Positions 1 to 9,468 of a DNA stretch of 64,000 nt are shown here, in pieces. This DNA is from SHVO01 sp041905525 (lineage in GTDB: Bacteria > Pseudomonadota > Alphaproteobacteria > Rhodospirillales > Rhodospirillaceae). Where the stretch lies: the NCBI GenBank assembly GCA_041905525.1, contig JAYRKY010000002.1:124001-188000 (forward strand), written 5' to 3'. Position 1 is the first letter of the stretch, and the number at the start of each line of letters is the position of its first letter. Below the pieces are notes generated by a model. The model worked only from the letters and a program-made list of their open reading frames with translations, was not told the origin of the DNA and searched no databases. A program made the translations under genes and the position numbers.

Positions 1-246
1 CGCCGGCCGCGTGTCATTGGCGACGATGCCGCCGACCACCGCCGCGGCGAGGAAGACCGCTTGCGGTTTCGTCTCGCCCATCCAGGTCTCGACCTCGACT
101 TGGCGCGTGAGATCGAGTTCGCGCCGCGTCACCGTCAGCAGGGTGCAGCCTTCGCGTTCCAGGCGGCGCACGAGGGCGCTGCCCACCATGCCCCGGTGGC
201 CCGCCACCCAGACGCGTTTGCCTGCGAGGGAGTAACCGCCCGCCAT
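1..246 (-). CDS. fcl: GDP-L-fucose synthase, N-terminal part (runs off the left edge)
   Basis: Reverse-strand translation from an ATG at 246 gives the first 82 residues of an extended short-chain dehydrogenase. It has a nucleotide-binding glycine motif GHRGMVG at residues 15-21, followed by FLAAAVVGGIVAND, which is typical of GDP-4-keto-6-deoxymannose epimerase/reductase (Fcl/WcaG). The start codon shares one base with the gmd stop (TGATG), so the two are translationally coupled. Gmd and Fcl together convert GDP-mannose to GDP-L-fucose in the cytoplasm for surface polysaccharide. The C-terminal three quarters lie outside the window, so the catalytic Tyr/Lys cannot be checked. Confidence 0.88.
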   Translation of the reverse strand, partial: MAGGYSLAGKRVWVAGHRGMVGSALVRRLEREGCTLLTVTRRELDLTRQVEVETWMGETKPQAVFLAAAVVGGIVANDTRPA

Positions 247-1394
247 CAATCGTTCCGGCCGAAGCGCATGGCTTCGGCTTTCACGGTCGCGAGATCGGCG
301 GCCACCATTTCCTTCACCATGGCCTTGAACGAGGTCTTGTGCTTCCAGCCGAGCACCTTGTGCGCCTTGCGCGGATCGCCCAGCAGGAGGTCGACTTCGG
401 TCGGGCGGAAGTAGCGCGGATCGATTTCCACCAGGGTCTTTCCGGTCTTGGCGTCGAGGCCCTTTTCGTTGACGCCCTTGCCCTTCCAGCGAATCTTGCG
501 GCCCACTTCGGCGAAGGCGAGTTCGACGAACTCGCGCACCTCGTGGGTCTCGCCGGTCGCCAGCACGTAATCGTCCGGCGTCTTTTGCTGGAGGATCTTC
601 CACATGCCTTCGACGTAGTCGCGCGCATGACCCCAGTCGCGCTTGGCGTCGAGATTGCCGAGATAGATTTTATCCTGCAGGCCCAGCTCGATCGCCGCGA
701 CCGCGCGCGTGATCTTGCGTGTGACGAAGGTCTCGCCGCGCAGCGGGCTCTCGTGGTTGAACAAGATCCCGTTGGAGGCGTGATAGCCGTAGGCCTCGCG
801 GTAGTTCACCGTGATCCAGTAGGCGTAGAGTTTCGCCGCGCCGTAGGGCGAGCGCGGATAGAAGGGCGTCTTCTCGCTTTGCGGCACTTCCTGCACCAAG
901 CCATAAAGCTCCGAGGTCGAGGCCTGGTAGAAACGCGTTTTGTCCTTGAGATCCAGAATGCGGATTGCTTCCAGAAGGCGCAGCGTTCCGAGCGCGTCTG
1001 AATTGGCGGTGTACTCCGGGGTCTCGAAGCTCACCTGCACATGGCTCTGGGCGGCGAGATTGTAGATTTCATCGGGCTGCACCTCTTGCACGAGCCTGAT
1101 CAGGTTCGTTGCGTCGGTCATGTCGCCGTAGTGCAGGAAGAACTTCACGCCGGTTTTATGCGAGTCCTCATACAGGTGGTCGATGCGCCCGGTGTTGAAG
1201 GACGACGAACGGCGCTTCACCCCGTGAACGATGTACCCCTTCTTCAGAAGAAACTCGGCGAGGTAGGCGCCGTCCTGGCCGGTGACACCCGTGATAAGGG
1301 CAACCTTTGCGCCGGCGCCCGCGGTGCGTTTTCCGCCAGACGATTTTCCGACCGGGGTTTTTCCGCCTAAGGTCTTGGATGATTTCTTGGCCAT
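246..1394 (-). CDS. gmd: GDP-mannose 4,6-dehydratase
   Basis: A 382-residue extended SDR that dehydrates GDP-mannose to GDP-4-keto-6-deoxymannose, the first step to GDP-fucose or GDP-rhamnose. An open frame continues upstream to a GTG at 1412; in that numbering the NAD(P) motif GVTGQDG is at 42-48, the active-site STSELYG at about 165-171 and YGAAK (Tyr190, Lys194) follows. The phrase FNHESPLRGETFVTRKIT is typical of Gmd. I chose the ATG at 1394, six codons after the GTG. Even so there is a Lys/Gly/Ser-rich leader of about 29 residues before the Rossmann strand, which is longer than usual. The gene is followed directly by fcl and diverges from the acetyltransferase across a gap of about 110 bases. 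Confidence 0.95.
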   Translation of the reverse strand: MAKKSSKTLGGKTPVGKSSGGKRTAGAGAKVALITGVTGQDGAYLAEFLLKKGYIVHGVKRRSSSFNTGRIDHLYEDSHKTGVKFFLHYGDMTDATNLIRLVQEVQPDEIYNLAAQSHVQVSFETPEYTANSDALGTLRLLEAIRILDLKDKTRFYQASTSELYGLVQEVPQSEKTPFYPRSPYGAAKLYAYWITVNYREAYGYHASNGILFNHESPLRGETFVTRKITRAVAAIELGLQDKIYLGNLDAKRDWGHARDYVEGMWKILQQKTPDDYVLATGETHEVREFVELAFAEVGRKIRWKGKGVNEKGLDAKTGKTLVEIDPRYFRPTEVDLLLGDPRKAHKVLGWKHKTSFKAMVKEMVAADLATVKAEAMRFGRND

Positions 1395-1503
1395 AAGGGG
1401 TCCGAAAGACACGAGATTTTGGTGGATGCGAATTTGGCTAGCACTATGTCTTGAAACGTCTTAACGCTCAATGACGGCGTCCATCCGAGCGAGCGAAGAC
1501 TTC

Positions 1504-2184
1504 ATGACGGCCTCCACCGAACTTTACGTCCTCTGCGCGGGCGGCCACGGCCGCGTGCTCATCGATATCCTGCGCCGCTGCGGCAAGACCGTCACCGGAC
1601 TCACCGACGACGACGCGGCGCTTCACGGCACATCCCTCGACGAGGTTCCCATCATCGGCGCGCAGGAGACGCTGCTTGGCCGCGCGGGCGGCGACCTCCT
1701 GGTGGTGAATGCCCTGGGCAACAAGCCGCGCACCGGGGATTCGGGTCTGAGACCGCGCCGCGCGCTGTTCCTGCGATTCAAGGAGAAGGGCTTTCGCTTT
1801 GAGACCGTCGTCAGCCCCGATGCCAGTGTGTCGGCGCGGGTGCTGCTGAACGAGGGCGTCCAGGTGGTGACCGGGGCCATCGTGCATCCCGGCTGCCTGA
1901 TCGGCGCCAATACCATTATCAACACCGGGGCCCAGGTCGATCACGACTGCCGGATCGGCGATCACTGCCACATCGCCCCCGCGGCGGTCTTGTGCGGCGA
2001 GGTCACCATCGGCGAGGAATGCCACGTGGGAGCCGGCGCCGTCGTGGTGCCGGGGGTGACCATCGGAGCCGGGGCCGTCATCGGCGCCGGCGCGACGGTC
2101 GTGACCGACGTTCCGCCGGGGGCCACCGTCCTCGGGAAGACCATCCGCACAGGGGGCGAGCGCCCGACCTGGCTGCAACCCTAG
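1504..2184 (+). CDS. PglD/NeuD-family sugar acetyltransferase
   Basis: A 226-residue protein beginning with a Rossmann-like UDP-sugar binding half (ELYVLCAGGHGRVLIDIL; the GGHGR motif is typical of NeuD/PglD) and ending in a left-handed beta-helix of hexapeptide repeats (for example IGDHCHIAPAAVLCGEVTIG). Such enzymes transfer acetyl from acetyl-CoA to an amino or hydroxyl group on nucleotide sugars or sialic acids. The frame is open to an ATG at 1471, but the ATG at 1504 puts the start just before the first beta strand and is preferred. It lies upstream of a UDP-sugar 4,6-dehydratase, a pairing known from bacillosamine and related pathways. The actual acceptor sugar cannot be read from the sequence. 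Confidence 0.85.
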   Translation: MTASTELYVLCAGGHGRVLIDILRRCGKTVTGLTDDDAALHGTSLDEVPIIGAQETLLGRAGGDLLVVNALGNKPRTGDSGLRPRRALFLRFKEKGFRFETVVSPDASVSARVLLNEGVQVVTGAIVHPGCLIGANTIINTGAQVDHDCRIGDHCHIAPAAVLCGEVTIGEECHVGAGAVVVPGVTIGAGAVIGAGATVVTDVPPGATVLGKTIRTGGERPTWLQP

Positions 2185-2252
2185 TGCGCCGCCGCTCGTT
2201 TTCGGCTGTGCAAAAGTCCATAAAGCCTTAAAACACCGGTGGATTTCACGGC

Positions 2253-2283
2253 GCGGGCGGCCGCCGATCAGGCCCGCCTTTTT
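2253..2283 (+). terminator. Probable intrinsic terminator after the acetyltransferase gene
   Basis: GCGGGC at 2253-2258 pairs with GCCCGC at 2272-2277 around a 13-base loop and is followed by CTTTTT. It sits 69 bases after the acetyltransferase stop and before the dehydratase, so the two genes may be separately transcribed or read through. Confidence 0.5.
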
Positions 2284-2340
2284 GCGCCGCCGCGCGCGTT
2301 GCGTTACACTCGTTAACCTTTGGCCCCTCCGGAAGTGCCC

Positions 2341-4323
2341 GTGACCGATCCGGCCCGCAAGAGAGCCCCGCTCGTGCTGCAGCACCTGCTGCAGCCGCGC
2401 AACATTGCGGTCTACGCTTTCGACGTCGCCGCCGCCTTCCTTTCGGTGATCGCGGCCTTCGTGTTGCGCCTGTTCGAGGATTTTTCCTGGGACTTCTTCT
2501 CGGCGCGGCCCGAGGTATTGCAGATGGCCGCCGTCTTCGCCGCGGTCGCGGCCGTAGTCTATCTGTTCACCGGCATCTACCGGCATATGTGGGAGTATGT
2601 GTCGGCGAAGGACGCCTTCAACATTCTCCGCACGGCGACGCTCACGGTCGCGATCTTCCTGCCGGTATGGTTCTGGCTTACGCGTCTCGAATCCCTCCCG
2701 CGCTCGGTGCCGGTGATTTCCTGGTTCATCCTGGTCGCGTTCCTCGCGGGGCCGCGGCTCATGTACCGGATTCTGCGCGACGGTCAGATGCGCGGACTAA
2801 TGCGGCGTATTCCCGACGGCACGCCCGTTCTTTTGATCGGCGCGGGGCCTGAAGCCGAACATTTCATTCGCGCGGTCGGCCGGGCGCATGACGCGCTGCC
2901 GCTCGAAAACCGCTGGCGCGTGGTGGGCATGGTCGCGGCCGCCGACGGCGTCGGCGCGGACCGTCTCGGCCAGGTCATCCACGGCGTGGAAATCCTCGGG
3001 CGGGAAGGGGACATCCTGCGCGTCGTAAACGCGCTGGCGCGCCGCGGCGAGCGGCCCGAAAAACTCGTGCTCGTCACCCCGACCCACGACGGAGCCGAAG
3101 TTCAAAGATTGCTGGCCGCCGCGGAAGATGTGGGATGCCAGCTCGCGCGTGTGCCGCCGCCGACGGATCTGCAAGCCTACGACACCACGGACCTGAAGCC
3201 GCGACCCATCGCGATTGAAGATCTGCTCGGGCGCCCGCAGGCGCGGCTCGATCGGGTGGCAATGACGAATATGATCAACGCCCGCCGCGTGCTCATCACC
3301 GGCGCGGGCGGCTCCATCGGCGCGGAACTCGTGCGCCAGATTTCCGACGCAGGCCCCGTCCATCTGACACTCCTCGATAACGGCGAGTTCAATCTCTACG
3401 CCATCGATCTCGAGGTGCGGCAGCGCCATCCGGCCTTGTCCTGCACGACGATCCTGGCCGACGTGCGCGACGCGGATCGCATCCGCGACGTCCTGAACCG
3501 TGAGCGACCCGATCTGGTCTTCCACGCCGCGGCGCTCAAACACGTGCCGCTCGTCGAATCCAATCCGATCGAAGGGCTTCTCACCAATGCCATCGGCACG
3601 CGCAACGTGGCCGAAGCCTCCATTGCCGTCGGCGTTGCCGCCATGGTGCTGGTGTCCACCGACAAGGCGGTCAATCCGCACAATGTCATGGGCGCCTCGA
3701 AGCGGATCGCCGAGATGTACTGCCAGACCGCCGACCTGCGTCATGCCGGCACCCGCTTTATTACGGTGCGCTTCGGCAACGTGCTCGGCTCCGCCGGGTC
3801 CGTCGTGCCGCTGTTCCAGAAACAGCTGGAAGAGGGCGGTCCGCTCACCGTCACCCATCCGGAAGTCGAACGCTATTTCATGACCGTGCGCGAGGCGGTG
3901 GAGCTTGTCCTGCAAGCCGCCGCGCTGGGACGCATCCGCAACGACGAAGGCGTGATCCATGTTCTGGATATGGGTCCGCCGGTGAAGATCATGGATCTGG
4001 CGCGCCAAATGATCCGGCTCGCCGGCAAAACCGTGGGCGTCGATATCGAGATCAAGATCACAGGCCTGCGCCCCGGCGAGAAGCTGAAGGAAGAGCTGTT
4101 CCACGGCCAGGAGCCGCTGGTGGCCACGGACATGGGCGGCATCCTGCTTGCGCGCCCCCGGACGCTCGACCACGCGGTGGTCGCCGCGCGGTTCGCCGCC
4201 CTCGAGGAAGCCTGCCGCCGCCGCGACGAAGCGGCCGCCTTCGCCATCGTCAAGGACATGGTGCCCGAGCTGCAGCGCGCCGCCCCGCCGGGCGGAAAAC
4301 CGCAACTTAAAGTGATCAAGTAA
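2341..4323 (+). CDS. Membrane-bound UDP-sugar 4,6-dehydratase (WbpM/PglF/CapD type)
   Basis: About 660 residues. Four N-terminal transmembrane helices (for example around NIAVYAFDVAAAFLSVIAAF) are followed by a first nucleotide-binding domain (VLLIGAGPEAEHF) and then the catalytic SDR domain with ITGAGGSIGAELV. The usual catalytic Tyr of YxxxK is Met in NVMGASK, which is the normal state in the long membrane forms such as PglF and WbpM. These enzymes make UDP-4-keto-6-deoxy-GlcNAc, the entry to QuiNAc, FucNAc and bacillosamine, at the cytoplasmic face of the inner membrane. The frame opens at a TTG at 2320, but the GTG at 2341 has GGAAG five bases upstream and is the better start. The partner PglD-like acetyltransferase precedes it. 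Confidence 0.92.
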   Translation: MTDPARKRAPLVLQHLLQPRNIAVYAFDVAAAFLSVIAAFVLRLFEDFSWDFFSARPEVLQMAAVFAAVAAVVYLFTGIYRHMWEYVSAKDAFNILRTATLTVAIFLPVWFWLTRLESLPRSVPVISWFILVAFLAGPRLMYRILRDGQMRGLMRRIPDGTPVLLIGAGPEAEHFIRAVGRAHDALPLENRWRVVGMVAAADGVGADRLGQVIHGVEILGREGDILRVVNALARRGERPEKLVLVTPTHDGAEVQRLLAAAEDVGCQLARVPPPTDLQAYDTTDLKPRPIAIEDLLGRPQARLDRVAMTNMINARRVLITGAGGSIGAELVRQISDAGPVHLTLLDNGEFNLYAIDLEVRQRHPALSCTTILADVRDADRIRDVLNRERPDLVFHAAALKHVPLVESNPIEGLLTNAIGTRNVAEASIAVGVAAMVLVSTDKAVNPHNVMGASKRIAEMYCQTADLRHAGTRFITVRFGNVLGSAGSVVPLFQKQLEEGGPLTVTHPEVERYFMTVREAVELVLQAAALGRIRNDEGVIHVLDMGPPVKIMDLARQMIRLAGKTVGVDIEIKITGLRPGEKLKEELFHGQEPLVATDMGGILLARPRTLDHAVVAARFAALEEACRRRDEAAAFAIVKDMVPELQRAAPPGGKPQLKVIK

Positions 4324-4391
4324 AAGCCTCTCCCGGACCATCGGCGGAGCGTGCTAAACCGCGCCCACATCTCCACTCGCCGAGAGAGCCA

Positions 4392-5963
<1,572 letters not shown>

Positions 5964-5985
5964 GACACAGGCGGAAGAACGCTTC

Positions 5986-7236
5986 TTACGCCGGCCCGGC
6001 TTCCTTCACGTCCTTCAGGAGCCAAAGGCCGATCAGCAGAAACACCGGCACCACCGCCATGCCGAGGCGGTAGTTGTCGGTGGCCGCGGCGACGCCCCCG
6101 ACCAACGCGGGGCCCGCGAAGGCTGTCACTTTCCCCGACAGCGAAAACAGTCCGAACATCTCGCCGCGCATGTCGGGTGGCGCGATGCGCGCCATCATGG
6201 TGCGGCTCGCCGCCTGCACCGGGCCGAAGAAGGTGCTCATGATCAGCGCGGCGATCCAAAAGGTGATCGGTGTCGGCGCGAACAAGACCGCAATGGTGGC
6301 GGCCACCAGGGCCCACAGCGAGATGGAGATCGTGCGCTTCGATCCGATGCGGTCGTCGACCCAGGCGAAGATCAGCGCGCCCAAACCCGCCGTCACATTC
6401 AGCGCGATACCGAGAAGAATAACGTCGCCCAGTTCCATGCCGAACACCACGGCGGCATAGACGCCTCCCAGCGCGAACACCGTATGCACGCCGTCGGAGT
6501 AGATCATCGCCGCGACCAGGAACCGCAGCGCATTGCCGTGAGCGCGCGTCTGCCGGAATGTCTGGACCAGCTGGCGCAAGCCGCCGCTGACGGCTTTGCC
6601 GATCGGCACGCCGTTGCCGTCTTCCTTCACCATCAAGAAGAGCGGTAGCGCGAAGAGGGCGAACCATCCCGCCACCAGGATGGCGGTGGCGCGCACATGC
6701 TCGGCTTGGTCTTTATCCAATCCGAACGGCGGCGGGTCCGCTTGCACGAAGACGAACAGCGCGATCAGGAGCGAGACAAGACCGCCGGCATACCCGAGCG
6801 CCCACGCCCATCCGGACACGCGTCCAAGCATCGCCGGCGGCGCCACCTCGGGCAGCATCGCATTATAAAAGAGAAGGCCGACTTCGAACCCGACCGTGGC
6901 CACGATCACGCACGCCAGCGCGAAAGGCACATCGGCGGCATCGGGCCTGACATACCAGAGCAGAGCCGTGGCGATCACGCACAGCACCGACACGCCCGCG
7001 AGCCACGGCTTGCGGCGGCCGGTCTGGTCCGCGATCGCGCCGAAGACAGGACTGATCACGGCGATGATCAGCCCGGCGATCCCCATCGCGAGGCTCCATT
7101 GGCTTCCGCCCGTCGTGGGATCGGCGGCGACGCCTTGCGCGAAGTAGGCGGCAAAGACAAAGGTGACGATGATGGTCGTGAAGGCCGAATTGGCGAAGTC
7201 GAACAGCGACCACGCGATGACGGGGCCCTTCTTCAT
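5986..7236 (-). CDS. UMF1-family MFS transporter
   Basis: 416 residues with about twelve hydrophobic segments. The first helix carries WSLFDFANSAFTTII, close to the DxANSAY/F signature of the UMF1 (Atg22-like) family of major facilitator transporters. GRRKPWLAGVS after the third segment matches the family's cytoplasmic loop. Substrates of bacterial members are mostly unknown. The chosen ATG at 7236 overlaps the stop of the preceding Gfo/Idh gene as ATGA, so the two are translationally coupled. It is probably the third gene of the aminotransferase - dehydrogenase - transporter operon, which may hint at a sugar-related cargo, but that is inference. Confidence 0.85.
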   Translation of the reverse strand: MKKGPVIAWSLFDFANSAFTTIIVTFVFAAYFAQGVAADPTTGGSQWSLAMGIAGLIIAVISPVFGAIADQTGRRKPWLAGVSVLCVIATALLWYVRPDAADVPFALACVIVATVGFEVGLLFYNAMLPEVAPPAMLGRVSGWAWALGYAGGLVSLLIALFVFVQADPPPFGLDKDQAEHVRATAILVAGWFALFALPLFLMVKEDGNGVPIGKAVSGGLRQLVQTFRQTRAHGNALRFLVAAMIYSDGVHTVFALGGVYAAVVFGMELGDVILLGIALNVTAGLGALIFAWVDDRIGSKRTISISLWALVAATIAVLFAPTPITFWIAALIMSTFFGPVQAASRTMMARIAPPDMRGEMFGLFSLSGKVTAFAGPALVGGVAAATDNYRLGMAVVPVFLLIGLWLLKDVKEAGPA

Positions 7237-8147
7237 GCGAGACCGAGCGCCCGCTGCACGCCCCACACGACCTGCATCACGGCCAGCGCATCTTCGCCGC
7301 TGACAGCCGTCGGCGCGCCGCTGCGAATGGAATGAGCGAAGCTCATCATCTGGCGGCCCAGATTGTTGGCGTCCCCGGGCACCGGCAGCGCGGCGCCGTC
7401 CTTGGTCAGGCTGCGCTGGATGAAGTCGATGCCGTAGACGGCGCCGTCTTCCATTTCCACCGCGAGGTCGCGTGTGCGCCCCTCGGTGATGCGGCTCGCG
7501 GTCAGCTGGGCGGTGGCGCCGTCGGTGAACACCAACTCCGCCACCGCATGATCCTTCGTGCCCTCAGCGCGGATCTCGCGCACCGGCAGACGTTTGAGCG
7601 CCATGACCACGTCTATGTCATGCACCATCAAATCCAGCACGACGTCGATATCCGTCACACGCGCGCTTCCGGCGTTCATGCGCCGCGCGGTGAGCGCGCG
7701 GATGTCCGGCGCCTGTGTCCCCAACGCGAGGTATGCTTGCACCGCGGCGTTGAATCGTTCCACGTGGCCTACCTGCAGGCACGCGCCGCTCTTCTCCGCG
7801 GCGGCGATCAGGGCGCGGCAGTCCGTTTCGTTCAGGGCAAACGGCTTTTCGACCAGGCAATGAAGACCCTGGGCGAGCAGAGGCTCCGCCACGGCGCGGT
7901 GGTCGGCGCTCGGGACAACCACAAGCGCGGCATCGATCTCGCCGGCATAAGCCAGCGACGCCGCCGCCCGCGCGCCGATCACGGCGCCGATCTGATTGGC
8001 GCGGGCGACATCTTTATCGACGACGGCGGCGATCTTCACCTCCGTCAGCGCCTGAACGGCCTTGACATAATTCGCGCCCATAGCGCCCGCGCCGATCAGC
8101 GCGAACTTCAGAGGTGAGGTCATGGAAAGGGGTGCCGGCGAAGCCAT
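7233..8147 (-). CDS. Gfo/Idh/MocA-family nucleotide-sugar dehydrogenase (GnnA-like)
   Basis: About 304 residues. An N-terminal NAD(P) Rossmann domain (FALIGAGAMGANYVKAVQAL) is followed by the family's catalytic EKP motif (CLVEKPFALNETD), VGHVERFNAAV and DLMVHDIDVVMAL, a pattern familiar from enzymes that oxidise the 3-hydroxyl of UDP-GlcNAc-type substrates. The DegT-family aminotransferase directly upstream and the divergent msbA-like gene fit GnnA, which prepares UDP-GlcNAc for amination to the 2,3-diamino sugar of some lipid A. WlbA/WbpB (UDP-GlcNAcA 3-dehydrogenase) is the alternative. ATGs at 8147 and 8123 are both possible; neither has a strong ribosome binding site. The much longer open frame upstream overlaps the aminotransferase and is not used. 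Confidence 0.8.
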   Translation of the reverse strand: MASPAPLSMTSPLKFALIGAGAMGANYVKAVQALTEVKIAAVVDKDVARANQIGAVIGARAAASLAYAGEIDAALVVVPSADHRAVAEPLLAQGLHCLVEKPFALNETDCRALIAAAEKSGACLQVGHVERFNAAVQAYLALGTQAPDIRALTARRMNAGSARVTDIDVVLDLMVHDIDVVMALKRLPVREIRAEGTKDHAVAELVFTDGATAQLTASRITEGRTRDLAVEMEDGAVYGIDFIQRSLTKDGAALPVPGDANNLGRQMMSFAHSIRSGAPTAVSGEDALAVMQVVWGVQRALGLA

Positions 8148-8161
8148 AGCGCCCGCCGCTC

Positions 8162-9313
8162 TCACGAAGCGGCGCCGCAGACCGTCGCGATGACCTCGTC
8201 CTGGACCTCTGGCGTGAGGTAGGGATGCATCGGCAGGCTCACGACATCCTGCGCGAGTTTCTCTGTCACCGGCAGGCCGCCACCGGCCACCGGGAACCCG
8301 CGATAGGGCGGCTGCATGTGAATCGGCTTTGCGTAGAACACCGCCGTGGAAATCTTCTTTGCGCCGAGGGCGGCGACGATCCGGTCGCGGCGCGGCGAGC
8401 GGATGGTGTACTGGGCCCACACGCAGGTGGAATCAGGGCGGATGAACGGTGTGGTCACATGCCCCTTCAATCCCGCATCGTAACGCGCCGCGATTATATC
8501 GCGGGCTGCGCATTCATCCTCGAAAATCGCCAGCTTCTCAAGAAGCACCGCCGCCTGGATGGAATCGAAACGCGCCGTCAGGCCGATGCGGACATTCTCA
8601 TTGCGGTCGCGGCCCTGGCCGTGCACACGCACCTGCATCAGCTTCTTCGCCCACTCTTCATTGTTGGTGAACACCGCGCCGCCGTCGCCGTAGCAGCCCA
8701 GCGGCTTCGACGGATAGAAGCTTGTCGCCGTGATGTCGGCGATGGCGCCGAGCTTGCGGCCCTTGTAGCTCGCGCCGAAGCTTTGCGCGGCGTCGTCGAG
8801 CACGTAAAGCTTATGCGTGTCCGCGATCGCGCGGATCGCATCGTGATCGGCAGGCTGGCCGAACAGGTCGACCGGAATTACCACGCGCGGCTTGAGGCCC
8901 GTCTGCTCCGCCACGGCGATGGCGCGCTCCAGCGAGTCCGGATCCATGTTGAAGGTGTCGGGCAGCACGTCCACAAACACCGGCGTCGCGCCGACGATCG
9001 CGGCGACTTCCGCCGTGGCCGTGAAGGTGAAGGAGGGCACGAACACCGCATCACCGCGGCCGATGTCCCAAGCCATCAGCGCCATCACCATGGCCGAGGT
9101 GCCGTTCGAGCAACTCACCACATGCTGCGCGCCGCACAGCGCGGCGAGGCGCTTTTCCGCTTCGTAGACCTCGGGCCCCATGATGTAGGCGCCATGGTCG
9201 AGAACGCGTTTGATCGCCGCCTCGATGCGTGACCCGATGCGCTGGCGCTGCGCCTGGAGGTCGATCAACGGGACCGGCGCGGCGGCAACCGGAACGGTGG
9301 CGGTATCACGCAT
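8162..9313 (-). CDS. DegT/DnrJ/EryC1/StrS-family PLP aminotransferase (GnnB/WbpE-like)
   Basis: 383 residues, a standard length for sugar aminotransferases. Motifs include MGPEVYEAEKRLA, the phosphate-binding CSNGTSAM (68-75), the cofactor-stacking LDDAAQSFGA (172-181) and the PLP lysine in FYPSKPLGCYGDGGA (Lys203). PVDLFGQPADHDAI is typical of the WbpE/WlbC/GnnB branch, which aminates C3 of a 3-keto UDP-sugar using glutamate. It is the first gene of a three-gene leftward operon and hands over to the Gfo/Idh dehydrogenase 14 bases downstream. The N-terminal 13 residues (VPVAAAPVP) are an extra low-complexity tail. PglE of the bacillosamine pathway is less likely from the lysine context. Confidence 0.87.
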   Translation of the reverse strand: MRDTATVPVAAAPVPLIDLQAQRQRIGSRIEAAIKRVLDHGAYIMGPEVYEAEKRLAALCGAQHVVSCSNGTSAMVMALMAWDIGRGDAVFVPSFTFTATAEVAAIVGATPVFVDVLPDTFNMDPDSLERAIAVAEQTGLKPRVVIPVDLFGQPADHDAIRAIADTHKLYVLDDAAQSFGASYKGRKLGAIADITATSFYPSKPLGCYGDGGAVFTNNEEWAKKLMQVRVHGQGRDRNENVRIGLTARFDSIQAAVLLEKLAIFEDECAARDIIAARYDAGLKGHVTTPFIRPDSTCVWAQYTIRSPRRDRIVAALGAKKISTAVFYAKPIHMQPPYRGFPVAGGGLPVTEKLAQDVVSLPMHPYLTPEVQDEVIATVCGAAS

Positions 9314-9468
9314 GAAGCAAACCTGTCGGGACTATACAAACTGGCGCCGGCGCGCGGCCGGGGACGGACTTCAGGTCAGAACCTAGTCCCTCGTCATAAC
9401 GCTTGCAAATGGAATGGGTTGCGATCACCTCTGGCTCCCCGGACGTCCTTGCCCTAGCTTCTTTTTTC

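Noticed and set aside
8162..9313. Aminotransferase as PglE, completing a bacillosamine set with the PglF- and PglD-like genes
   Set aside because: The PLP lysine context (FYPSKPLGCYGDGGA) and adjacency to a Gfo/Idh dehydrogenase fit the GnnB/WbpE group better, and the genes are on opposite strands.
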